Shown here: positions 38,232 to 50,600 of the stretch, one piece after another | Layout of the letters: each line of letters starts with the position of its first letter | Numbering within the stretch: the first letter of the stretch is position 1 | IMG/VR virus record: IMGVR_UViG_3300042324_002009 | Coordinates: 17,709-81,708 of that record | Strand: one strand, 5' to 3' | Length of the DNA stretch: 64,000 nucleotides | Source of the DNA: a virus | The notes under the pieces: generated by a model | Database searches by the model: none | Told to the model about the DNA's origin: nothing | What the model saw: the letters and a program-made list of their open reading frames with translations, nothing else | Translations under genes and position numbers: made by a program

Positions 38232-38249
38232 TGAATGGATCTGAAAGTT

Positions 38250-38257
38250 AATAAATA
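38250..38257 (+). promoter_or_regulatory. Late-promoter-like box AATAAATA
   Basis: TTAATAAATAACT lies 21 bases before the ATG of the mucin-like gene. Confidence 0.6.
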
Positions 38258-38278
38258 ACTGAAATCCTTTAACCGAAA

Positions 38279-41200
38279 ATGGCAGTACAACTAAAAATCT
38301 CAAGTATTAAATCAATCAATGGTTCAAGTTTAAATACCATCATTGATTTGTCTAATTTCAACTTTAGCACAATTAAATCAGCAATTGATGAATTCTTAAC
38401 CTCAATTAATTATTCTCAAGTAGATGGTGAGATTGCAGTTGATATTCAAGGAATCTCAACCAATTCAATTATTATCAGAAATGGTTTAACTGTATATGGT
38501 ACTCAACAACAAAATGGCAGCTATCCTGAAGTAATTAAAATGTATCCAACTGGTGCAATCACTGCAAAGAACGTTGTAGTTGAAGATGTACTTGAAGGAA
38601 AACGTCTTAGACTTAAGGTGTATGGAGTACTTCCACCAACTGCTGTTCCTGGTGAAATTGTTTATATTACTGCGCAGAATGGAAGAGTTGAAGGTTTTTA
38701 TGGATATTTACAGTCGACTGGTTGGTGTTTACTTAGCTGCGGCGGAACTGGCGAAGGTATTTGTACAGCATCGGTTACTAGGTCAGTTACTCCAAATGTA
38801 ATATCTGGAGATGGAGAATTATTATCACCTGGTCTATTACCAATACCTGCACCAATTGCAACAACCATGTACTTATTATTTGTTAATGGTCATCAAATAA
38901 CTATTGGAGATGGAGATATTAGCGCCAGTGCCTATTTTAGTAAAGATGGTGGAGTTACTGCAACTATATACGCTCAAGTCGATGTGACTGACGAACTTTA
39001 TTGGAACACAACCTCTGCTGGTTATGGATTAGATAGCGGAGACTTTGTTACCTTAATGTATTCAACAGTTGATGCAAATTGTGCTGGAGCAAATGGTACT
39101 ATTTGTATAACTAATATTTTAACTGCAGGTAATACTGAGTCAGTATTTGCTCAAGTTGGAGTTGATGTTATTATGGAGGATCCAGCTTCAGCTAATTGCC
39201 CAATTACTGTGTGCACTTTACCAATTCCAACAATTGAGCCAGAGGGAATTGATTTACCATATGGATATTTTTTAACTAATTCAGTTTTGGCTTTTGATAT
39301 TTCTACTAGCTGCGCAGGTTGTGCACTTATTGGATTTGGATTACCTCAAACAATGACTGAAACTGAATTTGATTCAGTTAGAATTTTTGAAGAAATTAGC
39401 GGAGTTTATACAGACGTTACTATTTTAACTGGACCGTATGCTCCAAATTATTCTACTCGTACAATTTATGCAGAGATTTGCGATTTTGGAGCATTTTATT
39501 TGATACCAGTAGACTCAGCGATACCAACTACAACTACGACAACTGCTGCGCCTACTACCACTACTACTGCTGCTCCAACTACCACTACTACAACTGCGGC
39601 GGCAACCACTACTACAACGGCTGCACCTACTACTAGTACAACAACCGCTGCACCTACTACTAGTACAACAACCGCTGCTCCGACTACTAGTACAACAACG
39701 GTTGAGCCTACGACTACAACAACGGTTGAGCCTACGACTACAACAACTATTGAGCCTACGACTACAACTACCACAACTAGAGTTGACCCTACTACTACAA
39801 CAACTGAGGCTCCGACTACTAGTACAACAACTGTTGCTGAAACTACTAGTACAACAACAGTAGGTGAAAGAACTACCACTACTACAACTAGGTCAGGCGA
39901 AATAACTACAACTACCACAATTAGTTGTGATGGATTTATTGCAACTATTAATGGACCTGGTCCATTTGATATAATACTAGATGGCTTTGATGGAATTGGA
40001 TATACAATTACACAAGATGGCTCAGATATTACATCCGGTACTCTACCGGATTCTTTACCTGGAATCGGATTAGCAATTGAAAAGCTTTTAACAATTACGT
40101 TAGCGAATGGATGCGTATTTACCTATGCATTTGACGAAGGTTTAGGGACTTGGGAGTTATTTACTGGATCAACTACTACAACGACAACTGAGGCTGCAAC
40201 TACTAGTACCACAACTGCCGCTCCTGAGCCAGCTACAACCACAACAACGGTAGCTCCTACTACAACAACAACAACTGAGGCTTCAACTACGAGTACCACA
40301 ACTAAGGCTGAACCTACTACAACTACAACAACACTGACGGAAATATTTAGAAGTATAAATTGCGAAACTTCAACTGTTATAAATATTGACTTTACTACAA
40401 TATTAGCAATAACTCCAGAAATTGGACAAGTTTATTACTTAACATTTGACGACAGTAGCGAGGGTTGTTATACAATATTGTCAAGTGCTACTGGAACTGC
40501 TAATCGTATTGCAAATACAGCAAGCGATCCTATTGCTGACTGTATGAGCTGTCTACCAACTACAACTACAACAACAATAGCCCCTACTACAACTACCACA
40601 ACTGAACCAATATCCGAACCTACGACTACTACAACACTAGAGCCTGGGCTTACCACTACTACAACCGCTGAACCTAGGCCTACAACTAGTACAACAACGG
40701 TTGAACCTACAACTAGTACAACAACGGTTGAACCTACAACTAGTACAACAACGGTTGAACCTACAACTAGTACAACAACGGTTGAGCCTACTACAACTAC
40801 CACAACAACGGTTGAGCCTACTACAACTACCACAACTGAACCAATATCCGAACCTACGACTACTACAACAACGGTTGAACCTACAACTACTACAACAACT
40901 AGAGTTGACCCTACTACAACTACCACAACTGAACCAATATCCGAACCTACGACTACTACAACAACGGTTGAGCCTACTACAACTACCACAACTGAACCAA
41001 TATCCGAACCTACGACTACTACAACAACGGTTGAGCCTACAACTAGTACAACAACTAGAGTTGACCCTACTACAACTACAACAACGGTTGAGCCTACAAC
41101 TAGTACAACAACGGTTGAGCCTACAACTAGTACAACAACAATAGCCCCTACTACAACTAGTACAACAACGGTTGAACCTACAACTAGTACAACAACAATA

Positions 41201-41572
41201 GCCCCTACTACAACTAGTACAACAACCGTTGAGCCTGAATTTGAAACTACTACAACCACAACAGCTGAGCCTACAACTACCACTACAACGGTATTTGATG
41301 GAGAAGTTACAACTACGACTACCGCAAATCCTTGCAACTGTGTATCCGTTGAAAATACAATGGATGGACCAAACGACTTTGACTATACAGACTGTGACGG
41401 TAATTTACAAATGACTCAAATTGCAGCATTTACTACAGTTAGTTTATGTGTACTTAGCTATCCGGATAATGCAATATTTAATGTTACCCCAAGCGGAAGT
41501 TGTGCATTTAATGGAGAAATTTGGAGTTGCGTAATTGGTGAAACTACTACAACTACAACAAGGCGACCATAA
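38279..41572 (+). CDS. Mucin-like Pro-Thr-rich surface protein with Cys-containing modules
   Basis: A 1097-residue protein. Residues 1-415 are a folded, beta-rich N-terminal region that probably attaches it to the virion. Then come three tracts of Thr, Pro, Ala, Val and Glu (about 416-545, 638-685, 760-1015) built from units such as PTTTTTAA, PTTSTTTVE and TEPISEPTTTTT. These resemble mucin domains, whose Thr residues are O-glycosylated in eukaryotes. Between and after the tracts lie small Cys-containing modules (SCDGFIATINGPGPF; FRSINCETSTV; NPCNCVSVENTMDGPNDFDY), probably Ig-like with disulphides. It ends TTTTTTRRP. The gene directly downstream encodes a candidate glycosyltransferase. No Sec signal peptide is apparent, which agrees with a virion rather than a secreted protein. 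Confidence 0.8.
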   Translation: MAVQLKISSIKSINGSSLNTIIDLSNFNFSTIKSAIDEFLTSINYSQVDGEIAVDIQGISTNSIIIRNGLTVYGTQQQNGSYPEVIKMYPTGAITAKNVVVEDVLEGKRLRLKVYGVLPPTAVPGEIVYITAQNGRVEGFYGYLQSTGWCLLSCGGTGEGICTASVTRSVTPNVISGDGELLSPGLLPIPAPIATTMYLLFVNGHQITIGDGDISASAYFSKDGGVTATIYAQVDVTDELYWNTTSAGYGLDSGDFVTLMYSTVDANCAGANGTICITNILTAGNTESVFAQVGVDVIMEDPASANCPITVCTLPIPTIEPEGIDLPYGYFLTNSVLAFDISTSCAGCALIGFGLPQTMTETEFDSVRIFEEISGVYTDVTILTGPYAPNYSTRTIYAEICDFGAFYLIPVDSAIPTTTTTTAAPTTTTTAAPTTTTTTAAATTTTTAAPTTSTTTAAPTTSTTTAAPTTSTTTVEPTTTTTVEPTTTTTIEPTTTTTTTRVDPTTTTTEAPTTSTTTVAETTSTTTVGERTTTTTTRSGEITTTTTISCDGFIATINGPGPFDIILDGFDGIGYTITQDGSDITSGTLPDSLPGIGLAIEKLLTITLANGCVFTYAFDEGLGTWELFTGSTTTTTTEAATTSTTTAAPEPATTTTTVAPTTTTTTEASTTSTTTKAEPTTTTTTLTEIFRSINCETSTVINIDFTTILAITPEIGQVYYLTFDDSSEGCYTILSSATGTANRIANTASDPIADCMSCLPTTTTTTIAPTTTTTTEPISEPTTTTTLEPGLTTTTTAEPRPTTSTTTVEPTTSTTTVEPTTSTTTVEPTTSTTTVEPTTTTTTTVEPTTTTTTEPISEPTTTTTTVEPTTTTTTRVDPTTTTTTEPISEPTTTTTTVEPTTTTTTEPISEPTTTTTTVEPTTSTTTRVDPTTTTTTVEPTTSTTTVEPTTSTTTIAPTTTSTTTVEPTTSTTTIAPTTTSTTTVEPEFETTTTTTAEPTTTTTTVFDGEVTTTTTANPCNCVSVENTMDGPNDFDYTDCDGNLQMTQIAAFTTVSLCVLSYPDNAIFNVTPSGSCAFNGEIWSCVIGETTTTTTRRP
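39523..41319 (+). repeat. Thr-codon-rich tandem repeats (ACA/ACT/ACC) encoding mucin-like tracts
   Basis: Degenerate direct repeats encode PTTTTT-type units in three blocks (about 39523-39915, 40168-40335, 40555-41319). A longer unit encoding TEPISEPTTTTT recurs four times between about 40600 and 41030 with near-identical DNA (for example CCAATATCCGAACCTACGAC), which suggests recent duplication. Confidence 0.9.
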
Positions 41573-41611
41573 CTTACCTAAACTCTATTAAGGTAGTTAG
41601 TATAATTTATT

Positions 41612-42565
41612 ATGTTAACAAAGAAGACTATTTTTATATCAGCACAGCCTGACCATCAATACTTCCATTGGCAAGTTGAGGTGGTAATCCACAATTTTAT
41701 GAAAAATGGAATTAATCCAAATTGGATAGAAATTCTATTTGCCTATAATGACGAGCCTAGCCAAGAAGGTCTTGCCCTAGCTAGAAAATATCCAATGGTT
41801 AGATTCTTTTTCTATAAAAAAAGAATAACTCAAAACTTTGGATACATTCCAATTCTTAGGCCTGATATTCTTGAACAGCATTGGATAAAATATCCAGAAT
41901 TACGTGGTGAAACCGTTTTTTATCATGATTCAGATATTATCTTTAGAGAACTTCCAGATTTCGACTCAATGCATGACAATTTATATTGGTATGTAAGTGA
42001 TACCGTTTCTTATATTGGCGCAAATTATATTAAAAGTAAATCAGAAGACCTATTCATTGACCTTTGTAGTTTAACAAAAATTTCTCCTGAAATAGTAGAA
42101 AAAAATCAAGAAGGGTCAGGCGGTGCTCAATATTTAATGAAAGGCGTTACTTCTGACTTTTGGAAAGAGGTAATTTCAGATTCATTAACTATGTATAAGT
42201 ATATGGCAGATAGAGAAAGTCAAGAACGCAATACATTAACACCAGAAGAGTTAAAAATCTATAATCCTGTACAAAAATGGTGTGCGGATATGTGGGCAGT
42301 TCTTTGGGGTGGCTGGAAAATTGGTGCACAAACAATAATTACACCTGACTTAAATTTTAGTTGGGGAACTTCCTCAATTGAGGATTATGACCGTTGTACA
42401 ATTATGCATAACGCTGGAGTAACAGATGATAGAAAACCTGATCTTTTTTATAAAGCAGATTATCGAGAATCAAGCCCGTTTAATGCGGATCTTTCAAATA
42501 TTAAACCTAATACAGCTTCTGCTAAGTACGTAGATGCAATAATTTACGCAAAAGAAAATAGATAA
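41612..42565 (+). CDS. Putative GT-A-type glycosyltransferase
   Basis: A 317-residue protein. Residues 6-45 give a beta-alpha-beta start (TIFISAQPDHQYFHWQVEVV; WIEILFAYNDE) like nucleotide-sugar enzymes. ETVFYHDSDIIF (100-111; D106 and D108) is a DxD-type metal/nucleotide-sugar motif after a hydrophobic strand. DNLYWYVSDTVSYIGANYI and later WCADMWAVLWGGWKIGAQT and MHNAGVTDD resemble the acceptor-side pattern of hydroxyproline arabinosyltransferase-like enzymes (from memory, tentative). No membrane anchor or signal peptide is seen, so it would act in the cytoplasm during assembly. It lies between the mucin-like gene and three Ser/Thr-rich collagen-like genes, the obvious candidate acceptors. 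A role in cell-surface or DNA glycosylation is also possible. Confidence 0.62.
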   Translation: MLTKKTIFISAQPDHQYFHWQVEVVIHNFMKNGINPNWIEILFAYNDEPSQEGLALARKYPMVRFFFYKKRITQNFGYIPILRPDILEQHWIKYPELRGETVFYHDSDIIFRELPDFDSMHDNLYWYVSDTVSYIGANYIKSKSEDLFIDLCSLTKISPEIVEKNQEGSGGAQYLMKGVTSDFWKEVISDSLTMYKYMADRESQERNTLTPEELKIYNPVQKWCADMWAVLWGGWKIGAQTIITPDLNFSWGTSSIEDYDRCTIMHNAGVTDDRKPDLFYKADYRESSPFNADLSNIKPNTASAKYVDAIIYAKENR

Positions 42566-42587
42566 ACCGGATCTGCCTTATCGCATA

Positions 42588-42597
42588 CAGTATACTG
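42588..42597. promoter_or_regulatory. 10-base palindrome overlapping a late-promoter-like box
   Basis: CAGTATACTG is a perfect palindrome whose last base begins the GATAAATA box. It could be an operator or a chance short palindrome. Confidence 0.3.
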
Positions 42598-42604
42598 ATA
42601 AATA
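42597..42604 (+). promoter_or_regulatory. Late-promoter-like box GATAAATA
   Basis: GATAAATAAC lies 31 bases before the ATG at 42636. An out-of-frame ATG at 42620 opens a 7-codon frame that overlaps the gene start. Confidence 0.58.
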
Positions 42605-42635
42605 ACTGTAGGTAGAAAAATGCAAGTCCAGTATA

Positions 42636-44633
42636 ATGTCTAATAAACTCAAAATAAAACAGGTTGATCTTAGCAACCTAAGTCAAGATAATTCATTAAA
42701 TAAGTTTTTGGTAGTTGATGCTGCTGGTAACGCTTATTATAGTGATTCTCCTGGTGCCGGTTCTGGTGGTTCTGGCTCAAATGGTACGTCGGGTACTTCA
42801 GGTACAAGTGGCCAAGACGGTTCAACTGGTACATCAGGCTCAGATGGAACTTCTGGTACTTCAGGTACAAGTGGCCAAGATGGTTCAACTGGTACTTCTG
42901 GTTCAGATGGAACTTCTGGTACTTCAGGTACAAGCGGTCAAGATGGTTCAACTGGTACTTCTGGTTCAGATGGAACTTCTGGTACTTCAGGTACAAGCGG
43001 TCAAGATGGTTCAACTGGTACTTCTGGTTCAGACGGTACGTCAGGTACTTCAGGTACAAGCGGTCAAGATGGTTCAACTGGTACTTCTGGTTCAGACGGT
43101 ACGTCAGGTACGTCCGGTTCTTCTGGAACAAGTCCATTAGGTTTTTCTTCTGGTACTTCTGGTTCAGATGGAACATCTGGTTCAGACGGTACTTCAGGTA
43201 CAAGCGGAGAAGCAGGTTCTTCAGGTTCAGATGGAACTTCAGGTACAAGTGGCCAAGACGGTTCAACTGGTACTTCCGGCTCAGACGGAACAAGCGGTAC
43301 TTCAGGTATAGATGGAACTAATGGTTCAGACGGAACTTCAGGTACTTCTGGAATTGATGGAACTAATGGTTCAGATGGAACTTCAGGTACTTCTGGAATT
43401 GATGGAACTACTGGTTCAGACGGAACTTCAGGTACAAGCGGACAAGACGGTTCAACTGGTACTTCTGGTTCAGACGGAACTTCTGGAACAAGTGGTGATA
43501 CTTTTACTTATCCAACTGATTTAATTGTTTCATTAACTGGAGGTAGAACTTTTGGACGTTATGTAAGCGGTAGTACTATTCCAGCAACTGGAAAAACTGC
43601 AGCTGAGGTAATTAGTTTAGCAATTGCTGAGCCAATTACTCCAACTGTTGCTCTAACTTCTAGCACATCAATTGCGTTTAATCAAACAGCAATTAGTAAT
43701 GTTCTAAATTTTAGTCATACTATAAATAGTTTAGGAGCAACAATTAGTAGTGTTTCTCTTGAATGGCGAAGAGGCGGTGCAGGTTCATGGGTAGTTTTAT
43801 CAACCTCAACTACTACGCCAAGTACATTTACACATTCACTCACCGATACTAATTATAATACCTCTGCTTTTAATTACAGATATATTGTAACTGATTCAAT
43901 TGGTGCAACTGCGACTGCTACTTTAAATATTACGCCAATCGCATATTCAGCACCATCAATTTCCTTAACAGTTGCTGCAGTTTCAAGTACTTCACCTGAA
44001 ACAAATACAAAAAGAGAAAAAGGAAATATTAATACTAATTTAAGCGGAACTATTACCAGAAATAGTGTAAACAGTGCCTTATCTAGTTATACTTTACAAT
44101 ACTCATTAAATAATAGTTTATGGGTAGATATTGGATCAGAGGTATCAATTGGTCCAGGTACTTCAAGCATTACATTAACTAATCATAATGATATTACGTT
44201 ATTTGCGTCAACTACCATCTATTATAGAGTAAAAGTAATTGATGCATATCAAACATCCTTATCAAGTTTTGCAACTGGTGGAAATACCACAGTTAGTTTT
44301 TTAAATCTAATATTTTACGGACCATCATCCGCAGTTCCAACAACTTCAAGTGATATTAGAGCACTAGGATCCCGAATATTTACGGATGGAAGTAATCCAT
44401 TTAATTTATTAACGGGTACTACTCAAATCAATTTTACAGCAGCAATGCCAGCTACACTAAGTTTAAGCAGTGTAGTTGACTTAGATGCATTAAACGCAGA
44501 TATTACTGGAAATTATGTTTTATCAACATTTAATGTAGTTGACTCCTACGGTACTAACGTATCGTATCGTAACTATACCATGACAAATGCGACTCCTTAT
44601 GGAACATCGCATCGACACCAAATAACTAGATAA
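42636..44633 (+). CDS. Collagen-like fibre protein 1 (665 residues)
   Basis: Residues 1-40 form a short attachment domain ([20 protein letters not shown]). Residues about 41-288 are uninterrupted Gly-X-Y triplets (GTS, GSD, GQD, GST, GID, GTN), with one short break (TSPLGFSSG) near residue 168. They contain no proline and no basic residue in the main tract. Residues 289-665 are a beta-rich region with an Ig/FnIII-like pair ([20 protein letters not shown], then a [16 protein letters not shown] strand) and a final domain ending [10 protein letters not shown]. Collagen-like stalks in phages form trimeric fibres. The next gene starts 6 bases after the stop. A host-contacting fibre is the likely role. 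Confidence 0.85.
   Translation: MSNKLKIKQVDLSNLSQDNSLNKFLVVDAAGNAYYSDSPGAGSGGSGSNGTSGTSGTSGQDGSTGTSGSDGTSGTSGTSGQDGSTGTSGSDGTSGTSGTSGQDGSTGTSGSDGTSGTSGTSGQDGSTGTSGSDGTSGTSGTSGQDGSTGTSGSDGTSGTSGSSGTSPLGFSSGTSGSDGTSGSDGTSGTSGEAGSSGSDGTSGTSGQDGSTGTSGSDGTSGTSGIDGTNGSDGTSGTSGIDGTNGSDGTSGTSGIDGTTGSDGTSGTSGQDGSTGTSGSDGTSGTSGDTFTYPTDLIVSLTGGRTFGRYVSGSTIPATGKTAAEVISLAIAEPITPTVALTSSTSIAFNQTAISNVLNFSHTINSLGATISSVSLEWRRGGAGSWVVLSTSTTTPSTFTHSLTDTNYNTSAFNYRYIVTDSIGATATATLNITPIAYSAPSISLTVAAVSSTSPETNTKREKGNINTNLSGTITRNSVNSALSSYTLQYSLNNSLWVDIGSEVSIGPGTSSITLTNHNDITLFASTTIYYRVKVIDAYQTSLSSFATGGNTTVSFLNLIFYGPSSAVPTTSSDIRALGSRIFTDGSNPFNLLTGTTQINFTAAMPATLSLSSVVDLDALNADITGNYVLSTFNVVDSYGTNVSYRNYTMTNATPYGTSHRHQITR
42773..43495 (+). 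repeat. Gly-X-Y coding repeats, Asp-rich type
   Basis: Degenerate 9-base and longer units encode [20 protein letters not shown] 57-base unit encoding exactly this phrase is repeated five times at the start (42800-43100) with only synonymous changes. Confidence 0.93.
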
Positions 44634-44639
44634 TAGAAT

Positions 44640-47600
44640 ATGTCATTAACTCCAGGATTACAATTACCGTATGGTATACAGCCGGTTAACCCAGTACCAG
44701 TAGATGCTTGGTCCGGACCTTATACCGGGGCAAACGAAACTGCTGCGATTGCTGCAGCAAATACAGCGATCCTTTCAGCCATCCGTTTTCAATCAATGGA
44801 AGTCCGCCTTATCTTCGGCGGCAGCTCTCATAAATATTGGTACCGTGATGGAGTATTAGATACAGATTTAGTAGAATTTGCATCAGGTAGTGGAACTGCT
44901 GGCACAGCCGGTAGTGCAGGAACAAGCGGAACCTCTGGAGCCTCAGGCTCAGATGGAACTTCAGGTACTTCAGGTATAGATGGAACTAATGGTTCAGACG
45001 GAACTTCAGGTACTTCTGGAATTGATGGAACTAATGGTTCAGATGGAACTTCAGGTACTTCAGGTATAGATGGAACTAATGGTTCAGACGGAACTTCAGG
45101 TACTTCTGGAATTGATGGAACTACTGGTTCAGACGGAACTTCAGGTACTTCTGGAATTGATGGAACTAATGGTTCAGATGGAACTTCTGGAACATCAGGA
45201 TCAGATGGAACAAGTGGTACTTCAGGTATTGACGGAGTCTCTGGAACAGATGGTAGCTCAGGTACTTCAGGAGAATCCGGCTCAAATGGAACAAGTGGTA
45301 CTTCAGGAGAATCCGGCTCAAATGGAACAAGTGGTACTTCAGGTTCAAATGGAACAAGCGGTACGTCAGGTATAGATGGAACAAATGGTTCAAATGGAAC
45401 TTCCGGTACAAGCGGTATTGATGGAGTCTCTGGAACAGACGGTAGCTCAGGAACTTCTGGCGAATCAGGTTCAAACGGGTCAGATGGTACGTCCGGTACG
45501 TCAGGCTCAAATGGAACTAGTGGTACTTCAGGTTCAAACGGTACTTCTGGAACTTCTGGTTCCAATGGCTCAAACGGGTCAGACGGAACTTCGGGTACGT
45601 CAGGCATTGACGGAGTCTCTGGAACAGATGGTTCTAGTGGAACTTCAGGAGAATCAGGCTCAAATGGAACTTCTGGAACTTCCGGTTCAGATGGTACAAG
45701 CGGAACTTCAGGTTCAAATGGAACTTCTGGTACGTCTGGAATAGACGGAACAAATGGTTCAGACGGAACTTCCGGTACTTCAGGTATCGATGGAGTCTCT
45801 GGAACTGACGGTAGCTCAGGTACTTCAGGAGAATCAGGTTCAAATGGTTCAGATGGAACAAGCGGAACTTCAGGATCAGATGGAACTTCAGGATCAGATG
45901 GAACATCTGGTACGTCCGGTATAGATGGTACAAATGGAGAAGATGGTTCTTCTGGAACAAGTGGTAGTTCAGGCCTAAGCGGCGTAGACGGTTCAAGCGG
46001 AACTTCAGGCTCAACTGGTTCAGATGGTACTTCAGGTTCAAATGGAACAAGTGGAACTTCAGGATCAAATGGAACAAGTGGAACTTCCGGTACTGCTGGA
46101 ACTTCTGGAACAAGCGGAATAGACGGAACAAACGGTTCAGACGGTACTTCAGGAACAAGTGGAATAGACGGAGTCTCTGGAACAGATGGTAGCTCTGGAA
46201 CTTCTGGCGAATCAGGTTCAAATGGAACAAGTGGAACTTCAGGTATAGATGGAACTAATGGGTCAGATGGAACAAGTGGAACTTCAGGTATAGATGGAAC
46301 TAATGGGTCAGATGGAACAAGCGGTACCTCAGGTACTTCAGGAATAGACGGAGTCTCTGGAACAGACGGTAGCTCAGGTACTTCTGGAGAATCAGGTTCA
46401 AATGGGTCAGACGGTACCTCAGGTACTTCAGGTTCAGATGGAACAAGCGGTACTTCAGGCTCAGACGGAACAAGTGGAACTTCGGGTATAGACGGAACTA
46501 ATGGTTCAGATGGTACTTCTGGTACTTCTGGTATCGATGGAGTCTCTGGGACAGATGGTAGCTCAGGTACTTCAGGAGAATCAGGTTCAAATGGTTCAGA
46601 CGGTACATCAGGTACTTCAGGTATAGATGGAACTAATGGGTCAGACGGTACTTCAGGTACTTCAGGCATAGATGGAACTAATGGTTCAGATGGAACAAGT
46701 GGTACTAGTGGAACTTCAGGTATTGATGGAGTCTCAGGAACAGATGGTTCAAGCGGAACTTCTGGCGAATCAGGTTCAAATGGTTCAGATGGAACTTCTG
46801 GTACTTCAGGATCAGATGGTACATCAGGTTCAGATGGTACTTCAGGTACTTCAGGAATAGATGGAACTAATGGTTCAGATGGTACTTCGGGTACTTCTGG
46901 TATCGATGGAGTCTCTGGGACAGATGGTAGCTCAGGTACTTCTGGAGAATCAGGTTCAAATGGTTCAGATGGAACTTCTGGTACAAGTGGAATAGACGGA
47001 ACAAACGGTTCAGATGGTACAAGTGGAACTTCAGGTTCAGATGGAACAAGCGGTACATCTGGCTCAAACGGATCAGACGGTACTTCTGGAACTAGCGGTA
47101 TTGATGGAGTCTCTGGAACAGATGGTTCTAGTGGAACTTCCGGTTCAGAAGGCACAAGCGGAACTTCCGGTTCAGATGGTACTTCTGGAACTAGTGGTAT
47201 AGATGGAACAAATGGATCAGATGGTACAAGCGGTACTTCAGGCTCAGATGGAACTAGTGGTTCAGATGGAACTTCTGGTACATCAGGAATAGATGGTACT
47301 TCAGGCTCAGATGGTTCTTCTGGAACAAGTGGTAGCTCTGGTTTAAGTGGCGTAGATGGTTCTTCTGGAACATCCGGTTCTATTGGAACTTCTGGAACAA
47401 GCGGTACATCAGGTACATCAGGGTCAGATGGTACTTCTGGTTCAAATGGTACTTCTGGAACAAGCGGGTCAGACGGTACTTCTGGAACAAGCGGGTCAGA
47501 TGGTACTTCAGGAACAAGCGGGTCAGATGGTACTTCCGGTACTTCTGGATTAGACGGAACAAATGGTTCAGACGGTACTTCCGGTACAAGCGGAACTTCA

Positions 47601-50600
47601 GGTATAGACGGAGTCTCAGGAACAGATGGTAGCTCAGGAACTTCTGGCGAATCAGGTTCAAATGGAACAAGTGGAACTTCAGGTTCAAACGGATCAGATG
47701 GAACAAGCGGTACCTCAGGCTCAGATGGAACTTCAGGTACTTCAGGTATAGATGGAACTAATGGTTCAGATGGTACTTCAGGTACAAGCGGTATTGATGG
47801 AGTCTCTGGAACAGATGGTTCTAGTGGAACTTCTGGCGAATCAGGTTCTAATGGAACAAGCGGTACGTCAGGTTCAAACGGGTCAGATGGAACTTCAGGA
47901 ACTTCCGGTTCAGACGGTACTTCTGGTACATCAGGTTCAGATGGTACAAGTGGTACATCAGGTTCAGATGGTACTTCAGGAACTTCAGGTTCAGATGGTA
48001 CGTCAGGAACAAGTGGAACTTCTGGTTCAGATGGTACTTCTGGTACTTCAGGATCAGACGGTACAAGTGGAACTTCTGGAATTGATGGAACAAATGGTTC
48101 AGACGGTACTTCAGGTACAAGCGGAACTTCAGGTATCGATGGAGTCTCTGGAACTGACGGTAGCTCAGGAACTTCTGGAGAATCAGGTTCAAATGGAACC
48201 TCTGGTACTTCAGGCATAGATGGAACTAATGGTTCAGATGGTACAAGTGGAACTTCAGGTTCAGATGGAACAAGCGGTACTTCAGGTTCAAACGGATCAG
48301 ATGGAACTTCTGGAACTTCTGGTATTGATGGAGTCTCTGGAACAGATGGTTCTAGTGGAACTTCTGGTTCAGAAGGTACAAGCGGTACTTCTGGTATTGA
48401 TGGAACAAACGGATCAGATGGAACAAGCGGCACGTCAGGAATAGATGGAACAAATGGTTCAGATGGTACGTCAGGTACTTCAGGCTCAGATGGTACTTCT
48501 GGAACAGATGGTATAAATGGAACAGATGGTTCTAGTGGAACCTCTGGTAGTTCAGGTCTAAGCGGAGTAGACGGTACTTCTGGTACTTCAGGTTCAGACG
48601 GTACTTCTGGTACTTCAGGTTCAACTGGTACTTCTGGTACTTCAGGTTCAGACGGTACTTCTGGTACTTCAGGTTCAGACGGTACTTCTGGTACTTCAGG
48701 TTCAGACGGTACTTCCGGTACTTCAGGTTCAGACGGAACTTCAGGAACTTCGGGAATAGACGGAACAAGCGGTTCAGATGGAACAAGCGGTACCTCAGGT
48801 ACTTCAGGAATAGACGGAGTCTCTGGAACAGATGGTAGCTCAGGAACTTCAGGAGAATCAGGTTCAAATGGTACTTCAGGTACAAGTGGAACCTCTGGTA
48901 CTTCAGGTTCAGATGGAACAAGCGGTACTTCAGGCACAAGCGGTTCAGACGGTACTTCTGGAACAAGCGGCACCTCTGGTTCAGACGGAACCTCTGGTAC
49001 TTCTGGTTCAGACGGAACCTCTGGTACTTCTGGTTCAACTGGTACTTCAGGTACTTCAGGCTCAACTGGTTCAGATGGAACTTCAGGCACAAGCGGAACT
49101 TCAGGGTCAGACGGAACCTCTGGTACTTCCGGTACTTCCGGTATTGATGGAGTCTCTGGAACAGATGGTAGCTCTGGAACTTCTGGCGAATCAGGTTCAA
49201 ATGGTACTTCTGGAACAAGTGGAACTTCAGGTTCAAACGGTTCAGACGGAACCTCAGGTACTTCAGGTATTGATGGAACAAATGGATCCGATGGAACTTC
49301 CGGTTCAGATGGAACCTCTGGTACTTCCGGTGCAAATGGTATTTCAACTAGTGTATTCTATTATGAAGCTAAAGATAATGCACAATCAGGTAATCCTGGA
49401 GATGGTCATATTCTTTGGAATAATGCAACACAAATTAGTGCAACCCAAATAAACATAAATCATTTAACGGATGCTCCAATAACTGATATTGATATATTTT
49501 TAGCTCTATTACAAGTAGGTCAACAATTAACAATTCAAGATCGAAACAATAGTGCAAATTATCAAGTATGGGTTATTAATGGAGCAACTACCTTAATTAC
49601 TGGAGCCTCCAATTACTGGACTGTTCCAGTTGCACTAGTTAGTTCTGGTGGTACTCCACAGTTTGCAAATAATCATGAAATTTTCTTAGCCATAATTGCT
49701 GCAACTGGTTCTAGTGGCACAAGCGGTACTTCAGGCTCAACTGGTACTTCAGGAACTTCAGGTTCAACTGGTACTTCCGGTACTTCAGGCTCAACTGGGT
49801 CAAATGGAACTAGCGGAACATCAGGTACTTCAGGCTCAGACGGAACAAGCGGTACTTCAGGTACTTCCGGTATTGATGGAGTCTCAGGAACAGATGGTTC
49901 TTCAGGTACAAGCGGAACAACTGGTACTTCCGGTACTTCAGGTTCAGACGGAACCTCTGGTACTTCAGGTTCAAATGGTTCAGTTGGAACTTCCGGTACA
50001 AGCGGAACAACTGGTACTTCCGGTACTTCAGGTTCAGACGGAACAAGCGGTACTTCTGGTTCAACCGGCACAAGCGGAACCTCTGGTACTTCTGGAACAA
50101 GCGGAACTTCTGGTTCAACTGGGTCAGATGGAACATCAGGCACAAGCGGAACTTCTGGAATAGACGGCGTCTCTGGAACAGACGGTAGCTCTGGTACATC
50201 AGGCGAATCTGGCTCAAATGGAACTTCTGGAACAAGCGGTACTTCAGGTTCAACTGGAACAAGCGGAACTTCTGGTACTTCTGGTACATCCGGTTCAACT
50301 GGTACTTCGGGTACAAGCGGAACTTCCGGTTCAACTGGTACTTCGGGTACAAGCGGAACTTCCGGTTCAACTGGAACTTCAGGCACAAGCGGAACAAGTG
50401 GAACTTCAGGCACAAGCGGTACTTCAGGTTCTGATGGTACATCAGGAACAAGCGGAACTTCTGGTATTGATGGAGTCTCTGGAACAAACGGTAGCTCAGG
50501 AACTTCGGGAGAATCAGGCTCAAACGGTACTTCTGGAACATCCGGTTCAACTGGAACTTCGGGAACTTCTGGTTCAACTGGAAGTTCAGGAACATCAGGC

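Noticed and set aside
40468-41337. Minus-strand frame of Val/Gly repeats over the mucin-like region
   Set aside because: Antisense of ACA/ACT Thr codons (TGT/AGT/GTA-type shifts); no folded segment and no upstream signals.
41573-41611. Terminator between the mucin-like and glycosyltransferase genes
   Set aside because: Only a short, bulged stem (AACTTACCT/AAGGTAGTT) without a clear T run; too weak to call.
42620-42643. Leader peptide of seven codons before the 665-residue fibre gene
   Set aside because: It overlaps the real start in another frame and has no supporting signal; a chance ATG is as likely.
44828-49090. A 1420-codon minus-strand open frame rich in PEVPSEP repeats
   Set aside because: Same cause: the antisense of the Asp-rich collagen-like array; no promoter or independent domain.
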